From contig NW_019091373.1 in assembly GCF_001949145.1 (NCBI RefSeq), positions 966,155 through 1,026,154 on the forward strand: a stretch of 60,000 nucleotides of DNA, read 5' to 3'. Under the pieces are notes generated by a model that had not been told where the DNA came from, searched no databases, and was given only the letters and a program-made list of their open reading frames with translations. The translations under genes and the position numbers were made by a program. How positions within the stretch are numbered: position 1 is the stretch's first letter; every line of letters begins with the position of its first letter. The DNA is from Acanthaster planci (lineage: Eukaryota > Echinodermata > Asteroidea > Valvatida > Acanthasteridae). This document shows, in pieces, positions 35,201-44,856 of this stretch.

Positions 35201-37961
35201 GGAGACAAGACAGCTGGGATCAGCATGGCGACAAGAGTTATGAGGAAGTGCCATCAGAAGATGGTACTGGGAAAGAGAGGTCAGGATTAACTTGGAGCAT
35301 TCAAGCTGACACCCACTCGGCATTGTAGCGCCCTCTATGTGCTGCAGCATGCATCCTTACTCTTTACTTTATGAGCCAACATTTGCCCAGGATATGACAC
35401 GGTTGCCGTGTCCTGAATTTTAATAGAGAATTGGTTCTTCCCCCCTACCGCCCCCAAGAAAGAAATTATAATTTTTCTACAATTTCCATTGTTTTCTGTA
35501 TCCAGCTGATACCTCAAAATATTGCTTTCATATATAACATAGAATCTTGCACTCTATAAACCTTGCGAAAATGACGAATGAAAAGATCCCTAAAATATTA
35601 AGCACCTGATGCATTAAGAACGTGGAACTAATGGAGTTGCGTTCACGCGTACAGTTTTTGCAAAATTGTCTGAGCCAGTATTTTCAGCGGCACTCATGCA
35701 TCTTCCCTTGGCAGGTATGATTCCAGGAAGCTGAGGCACCAGGCATGGCTGCACAAAAAGAACCAAGACTACATCAATAAGAAGAAATCTCTTCAAGCTG
35801 CTACCGTCATCACATTGGCACCAAGCTACACCACCGGTATGGCTCAGTTTTCACATGACACTACATTGATTACTGCTCAAATTGATCATTTACAGCCGTT
35901 TTCTATTGAACAAAAATCTGCACAAACACAGTGAAGGTTTGCTAAGCATTACCCACGAGTTAGCTTCAATTCAGCTTTTAATTAACTCTTTTGAAAAAAA
36001 GTAAGGAAAACAAACCCAGAGTAATAGCTTGGATAAAAAAAACAACAATTTCAATACCTTTTGATTTTATGTGCAAACTTGGAGCTGGAGTCAGCTTAAA
36101 TTTTGAAATTTTTCTCTTTGAATGAAAAAGTTTGAAATCAAACATTGGAATGACATAAGTGAAGTAGTCTTTATTTTCTTATCAGGCAGCAATCACGACA
36201 GAGGTGGGACTGTTGTGATTCCAACAAGACGCAGCCACTCTATCCCAGATCATCGCACCGTCAAGTCGCCGTACAATGCCAAAGTCATTCTGCCCCTCAG
36301 GTAGGCATGACACACTATCAGACGGTGCTTTCAGGTGGAAAATGTGGTCTGCACTCTGTAGTGTTGTAATCCAGCGACCACGTGAGGCCAAGCTTGCACA
36401 TTGGTCTCTGACCAGTGGACCAATTTAGCAACTAGCAGTCAAAGCCATTAGTGCAGTGGAATGCTTGCATCACATGCCTCTTCAACCAGTGAGGTTTCCT
36501 GATCAGCGGCAGCAGAACAATTTTCAAAAGGGGGGGGCGGGCAGTTGTGAGACCATCATGCATCAGCCATTAATATGCCAATCCATTTATTTCTCTCCCA
36601 TTACACTGCTTTGAAAAGCTCAGCACCAAATGTTGTGCAATTTGGATGTTCCTCTGTTGTTTTTCCCTGTGAATTCCTGGTTTGCTGGCTGTTTTCTTCA
36701 GATTGCAGGAGCCCAGGCGACGGCGAAGCAACGAGAGCCAGCTGAGCGGGCACGAACAAGCTGAGATCCGGCGCAGGATGGGAGAGCTGAACAATGCCCT
36801 GCTGTATCCCAGGGCGAGTCAGATGCGTCCGAGACAGAGCGAAGATGCCTACAATGCAAAAGGTGAGGCCATCCACTGTAACGTCCTTTGACCACTCCCC
36901 CCCCCCGACAGTGATATTGAAGTTTGGCTCAGTGCAAAGGCCTTTTCATGAAACCTTAGTGACCATGTCATTCCCCTGGCCTTTGAGAGATGTCGCTTCA
37001 CTCAGTTTGCCACAAGATCATGACTATCATTCAGTCACATCCAAAATTTTTAAGGGACCTTTTCCTTCTGCACAAGCAGTTAGACAAGCCCCCTTTTTTC
37101 CCCTGCACATTGAACGTGGCCCCATTGCCAGCTTTGGTCATGGTGGGCACACTACCAGCTAGGGGGACATATCTCAAGAACAATAGATGGTTTTGATGAT
37201 TATTGCATTTGCCAGTGCGGGCCAGTTGCTCAAAGGGGGGGGCACTGTCTCTCTCTCAGGCTTCTGCATACTTGACTGAAACCTTAGCCACATTATCTCC
37301 GATTCCACTATACGGTTCAAATGATTTTGAAAACTATTTTCACCATATCCAACAATTAATAATATGGGTATATTTGTATTTCTGTACCATGCCTCACTGT
37401 GCGTCAGGATCAGGAGCCAGGAGATAACATTGAGCGGTAATTCAAATGTGTCGTTTGCTTAAGTGTAGGAGATAAGACAGCAGTTTCGTTCCTTTCATCA
37501 CTAAGAGCAAGAACTTGTTGGAGCTTTAGCCCATGTTGGACGTTGCCCTTCAACAAGGTCTTTTGATGCCTGGGGCATTGCCAGGAGTTTTCTGGGGGAG
37601 AGGGTTAAATCACTTTAAAGTCTATTTTTGAGATGTTATGGTGGTTCTGATGGTCAGAAACCTTTAATAGATGGAGTGTTAATCTCCAGAGTTAGTATGT
37701 GATAGATGTTGCAGAGTTGATGTGCAACAGTGCCATTGCTTGAGATTTTTTTTTTTCGGTTACACTAACAAAAGAGCCACCAAGTCACAGCAAGCTACAC
37801 CCAACAAATTCATACTGTCAGTGGCATTAACATTACATCATGTTAATATTCTTTGTTCAGAATCCAGCAGTCCAAGGTGGGACGGGGGTGAGAGACCTCG
37901 ATGTCCTCTACGCTTTATGGAACCAGCAGAGTTCAAAAAACAGGTTCTCAGCCAGAAGTGA
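19782..37961 (+). CDS. Multi-ankyrin-repeat protein with C-terminal coiled coil, complete (15 exons, 1103 aa)
   Basis: Exons 19782-20234, 23049-23236, 26108-26324, 27446-27698, 28498-28806, 30658-30856, 31490-31623, 32053-32213, 33231-33741, 34094-34338, 35137-35279, 35715-35836, 36186-36300, 36702-36862 and 37861-37961 agree in phase at all 14 junctions and total 3312 nt. Residues about 35-665 form roughly 18 ankyrin repeats (repeat cores such as GRTALHWAV, GKTAVHHAI, EGRNALHLA). Then come an acidic/polar linker (about 665-800), a charged helix likely to be a coiled coil (ARRQARNQKKELVSRLEELK, in exon 10), and basic, Arg/Ser-rich tails. It lacks a signal peptide and membrane segment, so it should be an intracellular scaffold. 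Length and layout recall inversin, but no IQ motif was seen and the repeats do not obviously match, so no symbol is given. Confidence 0.88.
20640..20900. repeat. Dispersed repeat B, copy 1 (intron 1 of ankyrin gene)
   Basis: It aligns in direct orientation with 21182-21440: shared blocks are ccatatacgga-gcca, gagaaaat/gggaaaat, aggatgtcaagggg and gaactcttt. The two copies start about 540 bp apart. Confidence 0.65.
21182..21440. repeat. Dispersed repeat B, copy 2
   Basis: This is the second, diverged copy of 20640-20900. A short third match (gcaaatttagcg-tgaaaaatatgaggtatt) lies near 21943. Confidence 0.6.
23049..23236 (+). CDS. Ankyrin gene exon 2, GC donor
   Basis: Acceptor cccgtgcag; codons 152-214. 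The exon must end at TTCCG|gcaagt, because only this phase-2 end joins to the next exon as LLFR-HGAKP, a standard ankyrin turn. No GT donor gives that join. Confidence 0.85.
23440..23632. repeat. Dispersed repeat A, copy 2
   Basis: This is the second copy of the repeat at 11135-11326. It lies in intron 2 of the ankyrin gene, just after the GC-donor exon. Confidence 0.6.
25170..25313. other. Assembly gap (144 N)
   Basis: It is inside intron 2 of the ankyrin gene. The phase join across this intron is perfect, so no exon is needed here. Confidence 0.99.
26108..26324 (+). CDS. Ankyrin gene exon 3
   Basis: Acceptor aaaacag, donor gtgagt, phase 2 to 0. It encodes HGAKPYTADVNN, the divergent repeat 6 and repeat 7 (DGSTPLMIACRKGS). 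Confidence 0.87.
26949..27007. mobile_element. 59-bp TTAA-flanked fold-back element, copy 1
   Basis: TTAACCCTAACCCTCC at the left is mirrored by GGAGGGTTAGGGTTAA at the right, around the core ccaacaggtgaagg. A second 59-bp copy with the core in the opposite orientation lies at 54000-54058. The telomere-like CCCTAA is part of the inverted end and not a tandem array. Confidence 0.7.
27045..27345. repeat. Dispersed repeat C, copy 1 (intron 3 of ankyrin gene)
   Basis: It aligns in opposite orientation with 38755-39022. Shared blocks include aactatggttggcc, ccaaaaggt-atatttctgc, tggccgcc and atgagagtgg. Confidence 0.75.
27446..27698 (+). CDS. Ankyrin gene exon 4
   Basis: Acceptor gtgcaactag, donor gtgaga, phase 0 to 1. 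It holds repeats 8-9 and the start of 10 (KHSALHWAT). Confidence 0.88.
28498..28806 (+). CDS. Ankyrin gene exon 5
   Basis: Acceptor tttatacag, donor gtttgt, phase 1-1. It encodes repeats 10-12. Repeat 11 has a longer inter-helix loop (CSGDPSTAATG). Confidence 0.88.
30658..30856 (+). CDS. Ankyrin gene exon 6
   Basis: Acceptor cttcgtcag, donor gtgatt, phase 1 to 2. It holds repeats 13-14 (ALHCATCRNHPICLESLL; GCTPLFYAITMEHVECA) and is notably Cys-rich. Confidence 0.87.
31490..31623 (+). CDS. Ankyrin gene exon 7
   Basis: Acceptor tttccttag, donor gtagct, phase 2 to 1. It holds repeat 15 and the start of 16 (SKDTPLTHSADAGH). Confidence 0.85.
32053..32213 (+). CDS. Ankyrin gene exon 8
   Basis: Acceptor gcctcacag, donor gtgaaa, phase 1 to 0. 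It finishes repeat 16 (FLLEHGCSVETRDG) and encodes most of repeat 17. Confidence 0.86.
33231..33741 (+). CDS. Ankyrin gene exon 9: last repeat and acidic linker
   Basis: Acceptor attgtccag, donor gtttgt, phase 0 to 1. After the final ankyrin repeat (PLDCAEEKSSTECMDYLL) the sequence becomes Glu/Asp/Lys/Gln/Ser-rich and is likely disordered for about 130 residues. Confidence 0.87.
34094..34338 (+). CDS. Ankyrin gene exon 10: coiled-coil segment
   Basis: Acceptor tcctgtcag, donor gtacag, phase 1 to 0. The charged helical sequence (KKELVSRLEELKAEFERSS) has a heptad-like Leu/Val spacing. Confidence 0.86.
35137..35279 (+). CDS. Ankyrin gene exon 11
   Basis: Acceptor gccatgcag, donor gtcagg, phase 0 to 2. 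It encodes Ala/Ser-rich then acidic residues (ASAAASLDEFLQSQSKSPRR). Confidence 0.82.
35715..35836 (+). CDS. Ankyrin gene exon 12
   Basis: Acceptor cttggcag, donor gtatgg, phase 2 to 1. It encodes a basic aromatic stretch (KLRHQAWLHKKNQDYINKKK) that could be a binding helix. Confidence 0.83.
36186..36300 (+). CDS. Ankyrin gene exon 13
   Basis: Acceptor ttcttatcag, donor gtaggc, phase 1 to 2. It encodes a polar basic linker (RRSHSIPDHRTVKSPYNAK). Confidence 0.82.
36702..36862 (+). CDS. Ankyrin gene exon 14
   Basis: Acceptor gttttcttcag, donor gtgagg, phase 2 to 1. It encodes an Arg-rich segment (EPRRRRSNESQ) and a short helix (AEIRRRMGELNNALL). Confidence 0.83.
37861..37961 (+). CDS. Ankyrin gene exon 15 and stop
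   Basis: Acceptor ctttgttcag, phase 1. It ends at TGA 37959-37961 after EFKKQVLSQK. Confidence 0.85.
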
Positions 37962-38156
37962 TTAGGAGCATCAGCCAGATCATCTGCTAGAAAGCCACAG
38001 GCCATATTTTTGTAAAGAGCACAGAGTAAAGCATCATTACTTCCTCGGTTAGGGGGACAAAATTGGAGGCATATAAGTGGATTCGGGTGACACCTGCCAA
38101 TAGGGAGGACACATAACTGACGCCTAGTTTTACATGTCTCCCTCATGGAGTTTTTA

Positions 38157-38162
38157 AATAAA
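38157..38162 (+). promoter_or_regulatory. Polyadenylation signal of the ankyrin gene
   Basis: AATAAA about 195 nt after the stop codon, the first such hexamer on this strand. Confidence 0.55.
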
Positions 38163-38754
38163 AGGCAAAATGAGTGACACAAAATGGCAACACTACTGCT
38201 GTCCTATTCCAGCAAGTGATTGCACTATCACTTCATAGAAATCAATATTGTTATCTTTACTGGTATGATCCCTACACTATTTGTTTAGTTTTGGGCAACA
38301 ACATTGATGCTGTTTTGGGCTGGGCAACAGGCTTGATTAGGGTGACACGTAACTCTTAACCTTTTCAAAATGTTGCCTCATTGGAACTTTAGTATGAGGA
38401 AACAAGGCATGCTTTAATGGGATGACATAACTGTCACACTATTCTGCTGTTCCGTAGCAGTGTTGCAATATTGCGGAATCCAGAGAAAATATTGAACAAA
38501 CGGAGGGGAGTGCAAAACCATTTTTGTCTTTCAAACCCACTGAGCTGTGTACCTACTTCATCTTTGGGAGAAACTATGTGATCCGCAAATCCACACGGCC
38601 CTATCTGTAGATGTCTTTTTATATCTCCTTGTGAGAAGTCACCAGTAATGCACAAGAAGCCTAAAGAGGGAACTTTTTTCATTGCAGACCCCAGATTAAT
38701 GTTTGGAACCTTTCAAATTCTGCCAAGAAAATAGCTCTTGAGTTTCAGATGAAT

Positions 38755-39022
38755 TTAAAAAACCCTTTAAAACCAATAGGCCACTCTCATGTTGCCTATA
38801 ACTTGTGTAGGCGGCCAGAGTTTGCAGAAATATTACCTTTTGGTTGGATTTCGATTTTACCTCCATTCGCTCAAAATGGTAATTTTCCCATGCACATCTA
38901 TTTTCTGGTGTTCCAAGAGCCGAGCGGGATTTATAACACTTCGTGAATTATTCTTCTGTACTGACGGCCAACCATAGTTCCAGCAACCACTTGTAGGAAA
39001 AGCACGGCCGTGACATCAAACG
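38755..39022. repeat. Dispersed repeat C, copy 2 (downstream of ankyrin gene)
   Basis: Reverse-complement match of 27045-27345 over about 270 bp. With inverted copies inside and just after the same gene, a read-through transcript could fold into a long hairpin. Confidence 0.75.
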
Positions 39023-42000
39023 TGCAGATCCTATTGCTTGATTCTGTTAGATGATTTTGGAAGTTTCTGGGGATTCTCCCAGTACATTTGGAAAATCTCT
39101 GTTCAACACTTTTAAAACAAAGTCCGGAAGAACTTTCTTCACATTGTGCTGCTTTTATTTTTCATATCACTCGCCGCAAACATAAAAAGAAATGTGGAAA
39201 GTTATTTAAATATGTACATTAACTCATACAGCTCTCTGTACTAACATATTTTTTCTTGAAGTAAAAAAAAATGTAATTTATTAAACTTTACAATAGTTCA
39301 ATTCAGCAAGACAGGGATGAAATTAATTGCTTTATACACTTATTTGATACACATTCCTCTATTAAATTATTCATCATTGGAATTAACTAATCCCTTAGAT
39401 ATAAATAAGTCATATTTACAAACGTGCAAAAACAAGCTGCCATGTAACATTCGTGAGCATTCTACAAACAATCCAGGTTCTTGCATCCAGCATGGATAAA
39501 GTCCTACAGTTAGTAAAATGTTCAGTTTCCAACCTAACATGCCACTCGCAGTATTTCCAAGGAGAACTGATGACTTGGATGTGAACCCTCTAGCAAGCAT
39601 ACAAATAGGGCCTGTGCACAAAAGATTGGGGGCGCTACACGGCCCACCCACAACATTCTGGGGCTGGCAGTTAACAAAAATGGCACTGGAATCACGGCCT
39701 TGGTTCAATCCCCTCCTTCCTCCATGGTTCAACCCCCCAAAAAGCTGTGACAAATGTATGTACATATATGGGCCAGGTGGCAATGCCAAAGGTCATTGGC
39801 TCTTATCTTATATATGTAAGCAATTATGCAGTTTTAGGTACCACAGTTTGGGGTAAGTTTGTGGTGTTGGAGAAGAGGGAATGATGTTTACGTCCATGCT
39901 CTACTTGTGGAATTTGGCAGTATCCCATTATGCTTTCATTCAACCATCGAGGAAGGACATGGAAGGAGTTGCGACTCCGGCACTTCAAAGTGTTCAATGT
40001 CAGAGGAATAATAGAAAACATTCCCAAAATGCGTGATCACTGCCTGCATCTTAGCCGACAAGCGGGGTCGGTAATATCCTAGCAATACTTTTTAGTAGTT
40101 TTTTTGCTTGCAATTAAATACAAATTATTGCTGTGACCAGGAAATAGAGAAAAATTCCTGATATTAGACCTACTTTTGCCATCATAAATAAACTTTTTAA
40201 ATTTTGATACATTGTTCCATTTCCCGTGCAAAGTTTGTAATTTTTTTCTCCTCCCTACAATACATCTGTGTTCAAAGACTTGGTAAAAATTTGGCTAAGA
40301 CTGGCCAACAAAATGTTGACTTTCACTGGAAAGCTAAGTTCATAACTAACAAAATGCGTTATCTCATCACAGGCAGTGATTGTGAAATCTCATAAAATAC
40401 TCCTTTGTGCAAATGCCATAATAAAAATGATTCGAACAAAACAAACTCTTGTAAACAACCAAGCTATTTAGTCCCAAAATAACTCCAGACGAAAGCGCTC
40501 ATTGAGGGCAATGACTGCACATATAGATTGAGGGCACACAGCATAATGCAAGTAACTGTGCAAGCATTAAATTTGATGTTGTCATGAGATCATACCAAGG
40601 ACCAACAAAGGCATGAATATTCATTCCTATACCTCAGTGCACAAAGTTTTAAGGATGCAGATTACCATCGACAAATTGCGGCGGCAATCATAGGGTACCA
40701 AGGGGGTTCGTGGTTGTAAAACAGAGGGTGCATAGCAAGCGTTCATTGCGCTCTGGCTATGGACATACCAGGCATGCCAGAAAGCGGTAATTGGCCAGAT
40801 GTTACAGCCCGGGCAGTTCTAACTCCTGTGTCCTTCCCCTATGATTCAACACATTTAATTCATTGGAAAGATATATAAGAGAAGCGGTAACACAACTTTG
40901 CTGTATATCAGACACAAGCATGTTGTCCAAGTTCACATGTAATTATCAATATTGAAGATTATGAACAATTCTCATTTGTAAAACATGTTTGGGTGGGAAA
41001 TATGGGACTATCGCATTATTTTCCTTAATGTGTCCAATAAATATTGATGCATCCATCCTACAATAAAAAGTAAAGAACCTGTAGCAATGTGTGCTTTATT
41101 ATTTACAAACCGAAGTCGGGCAAAAATTTAAAAAAATTAACTACACTTATTGTCCACTGGTTGGTTTTGTCACCAAGATTTATGATTAGTCGCTTCCATG
41201 TATTATGCTATGGAAAAAAATCTCTACAAAATGCCAGAATGTCTGCATGTAAAATGAAATTATTCTTAAAATTCACTTGAGTTGGGAGCAAGTAAAAGTA
41301 ATGAAGCCCATATGAGATCTGCTCTTTGCAAAGTCAACAAGCCTTTGATACAAATCGGTGCCATTCCATGACAACTCACGGAGTATTACTTGACAGACTT
41401 CGATATGGGTAAAAAAAAATCTCGGGCCATCAACTCACTTCTCTTTATGAAATTATGCCCATCAACCCCCCGCCCCCAATATAGCCATGCCTCCTTTTTT
41501 TTTCGTATTCTCGGTTGGACCTGTGAAGTTTTTTACAGTCCCTACATGTACCCCAAAGAGATTTGGGTGAATTTACACAAAATGACCCATCAAGCAAAGG
41601 ACATAATTGTGCTCTACCGTGTGTCTTTCTGGAGGAAGTCGCAGATAAAGAATCACATCAAATGTATGAAAACATTCAGAACGTTTTTCTTGCAAGACAC
41701 AACTACATGTAATGCACGTACATCCCCCATCATGAGCAACTAAAACTTAACTTTCCAGTCCAACATTCCGATGGCAGTGCAGTTGGTCACAATACAATAC
41801 CATTCTAGTTTTTAATCAAAGCCAAGCATCCTGACAGAGAAATGCGCACCCTGCCAGGACAGTGTTGTAAGTTACAATGATCCTGGCATCATTGCTTTAA
41901 TACAATTTGCCACAGTATTCATCCGCAATAAAACAGTTNGCATGCAAGTCGCGCTCTACTCCAACAACCTACAGGCTCTCCCCCAATTTGACAGTGGGAA

Positions 42001-44673
42001 GACATCCAATTTCCTGGGGCAAAATACTAGTCCGCTCATCTCAAGGCCTTTGCTCATTGTTTGGAATACAAAGAACATGAAAGTCATTCTCTGCAGCACA
42101 CATGGCATCCTACATGCAGTACGCTCACAACCACATCCCTGGAAATCTGAAGGCAGGGAGATAAAATAATGTGACCAACATTCTTCGTGTAGCAACGCTG
42201 CCATCAAATCGTGGTTTGCATTTTCAAGATAGGCACAAGTGCACTAAGCGAGAGCTTCAATGTGGAAGAACTAGGCGAGCGTGTATGTAAGGACTGCGCA
42301 GTGACTGAATGATGCTCTCTTAATTGGCCGTGTGCACTTCAAGTGGTGTTTGCTGTTTTTAACTATTTAACAATGCACTCCTAAATGGACTACACCATGT
42401 CAGCCTCGTTCTGGAAAGTGGGTACGCCAGCTGAAGTAGTCTGCCATTAACAACCAGACTTTTGTATGTGTGCACATGCATTCATATCATACTCATGCTT
42501 GCTGTGCATTTTGGTGTTTGCGTGGATGGAAACTTTCTCATCAAGGGAAGTTTGGAAACGTGCAAGTGAATTTTCAAAGGTTTTGAATGCTACCAGATGT
42601 AGATTTGCTTTAGTTTTTGGTCTTACTGAAATGAAAAAAAGAAGAAAACTCAGAAAAATCTGTGAGACACCACTAACTCTCGGACGAGTAGGTCTGGACT
42701 TTCTGAGTAACTTGTTGAGTGATTCATTTTCCCTCAGCTTTGCCTCAGGAAAATCTAATGCTAGAAGGATCACCTTGGCAAACTTTTCCAACCACATGAC
42801 TTGCAGTAGTCAACATCAGTCAACAATGTTGTTACTTCTTGCATGAGGCAACCCGACTGAAACTTTTATATTTAACTCTAAAAAATGGATAAGTCAACAT
42901 TGACAAAAGACGTCTGATTCCATGAACATGAGCAATTATGAAAACAAAACAGAGGGCCAAAAGACCATTGATAAACATGACTTCGGGGCCATTTCTGCCA
43001 GAGTTGGTTCCACTGAATTCACATGCAAGTTACAATGGTTATTTCAGGAAAACGTATGCATATTTACAAGACATCTGGCAAAATGGCAGCAGCAGTGAAG
43101 TTCACTGTACGAAGCGCAGAGTCAGCAGTCACAAAATCCACAGCTGCAGGTTTATGGCCATCAGGAACACTTCATAGATCATGTCTACTTCTGCAAGAGA
43201 AACGGGACAGATATTTAGACAGTGTAACGACAAGCATTACCTCCGATTATTTTAATATCAATGATTAAAGACGAAGAACAGACATCTTGACTGGCCTATG
43301 GTTGTTTAATTCCATTAGCAGAATCCTCTGTAGAACAGTAATAACAGACGCCCATTGATGAGTGGGCAATTTCTTTTCCCATGCCTAAAACTGCTACGGG
43401 TCCCAAGACAGACGTACCTAGCATTAATTTGGGTCAAGACGAAGGTCCAGGCTCTTTGCTCTCTCCAGACTTTTGCCGCTTCAGAATGGCCGCTAGAAGT
43501 CTAGAAAGAACAGAGAGCTTCAACTACAAGTCTGGAAAGAACAGAGAGCTTACAAAGGATATTTGAGGCAAAACACAAATGTACAAGACTGCACAAGCCA
43601 GAGGATGACCTGCTTAATCTCTGTCTCGCTTCTACACTGGTCGGGCAAAGTAATTAAGAGAGAAGCGACTTTCTGTAACTGCAGGAGAACTACTATACAA
43701 CTTCACATTAACCCCTAACCGGCACTGTAGTAGAGTCCATCTCAAGTCCAGTTTCAAGGATATAGGAAGTCACTTCACTCCTTCAGTCTAAAAGTAACAC
43801 AGGATGAATGCGATGAAGGAAAGCCTTTCTGGCAATTCAGTCTGAGAAGTGTGACTGAGTTGACCCTGTCAAGACTTCTGAGGATATGCATTGGACTCAG
43901 CTGAGGCCCGGGTCTTTGACGTTTTCCAAAAATCTGAACTTGGAAACTGTGTTGATATCAAGGGCACAAAGATTTCTAGAGTTCTGATTCCCCATAAAAC
44001 TGGACAGATATCTGAAATACCAGAACAAGGGGGCCCCGAACCATACCTTCCAAGAATCTTGCCTTATGCCTGGTTCCGATATACACAAACCTTCAACGCT
44101 AGGCATATTATCAAAATCCATTTTGTTTGGCTTTTGGGGGGACAAAGAAAAAAAAGCAACAGACACACGGCATTACTCCACAGATACTCCTTGGAAGGGG
44201 GATCCAGAAATGCACGAAGGGGAATATACAAGAATTTCACATTTACGAACAAAGACACTGTACGGTCTATTCATTCCCAGCCATCTGTCAGCAATCAACC
44301 AATGCCTCAAGGTACCTCTGCATTAAGCATTTAAGTCAGCAGTCATTTTAAAAAAAATACTGCAAGTAATTATCTCAGGACATTTGCTGTAATAAGAGTA
44401 AAAGTTCACAGAAGTTATTGAACCTGATCAGAATCACTTGCTCAGATGATCAATTCATTTCTTTAAAATATCTTCAAAGACTGCCAATAAAGATAAGCCA
44501 CCACTTTCAGATTCCTTGAAAACTTCACTAGGGTACCTCACAAATGTCTAAGGTGTCTCGAGAAAAAAAAGCAAAGCCTCTATTTCTGAAAGTATGAATC
44601 TATTTCCTCCCCTTTTTCTGGCAATACTGGATCCGCCCTCCACCTCGTTAATCAGAGGAGATTAAACTGACAT
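39023..44673. other. Intergenic stretch; PCMT1 3' UTR lies in its right part
   Basis: Only short frames are seen and none looks coding. On the minus strand AATAAA occurs near 41096-41101 and 39147-39152; either could end PCMT1 transcripts, giving a 3' UTR of 3.6 kb or more. There is a small 31-bp direct duplication at 43497-43551 (aagtct-gaaagaacagagag). Position 41939 is a single N. Confidence 0.5.
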
Positions 44674-44856
44674 TCAGTACCACCTTCCGGGCCACTGTTG
44701 CTCTTTGCTGGTCAGCGGCACATAGACCACACCCATCAGGTTCTTCTTTGTCACGCGGCCCTCCAGGTCTTTGTCATACTGTTCTAGCATCTGATTGGCT
44801 CCCTGGGGACCCACTGGGATGATCAGTCGGCCACCTGGCTTCAGCTGTTCTATGAG
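44674..44856 (-). CDS. PCMT1: PCMT1 exon 7 and stop
   Basis: Acceptor ctctcggcag, 183 nt with TGA at 44674-44676. It encodes [29 protein letters not shown] and the end QQWPGRWY, like the vertebrate short C-terminus (QWSRWK type). No ER-retention signal is present in this reading. Confidence 0.94.
   Translation of the reverse strand, partial: LIEQLKPGGRLIIPVGPQGANQMLEQYDKDLEGRVTKKNLMGVVYVPLTSKEQQWPGRWY

Noticed and set aside
39702-39712. tRNA/SINE B box (ggttcaatcc)
   Set aside because: No A box at the proper distance and no cloverleaf could be drawn, so no tRNA gene or SINE is called.
43891-44334. 147-codon plus-strand frame
   Set aside because: No homology recognised, no neighbours, and it lies antisense in the probable PCMT1 3' UTR. 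The composition looks random.
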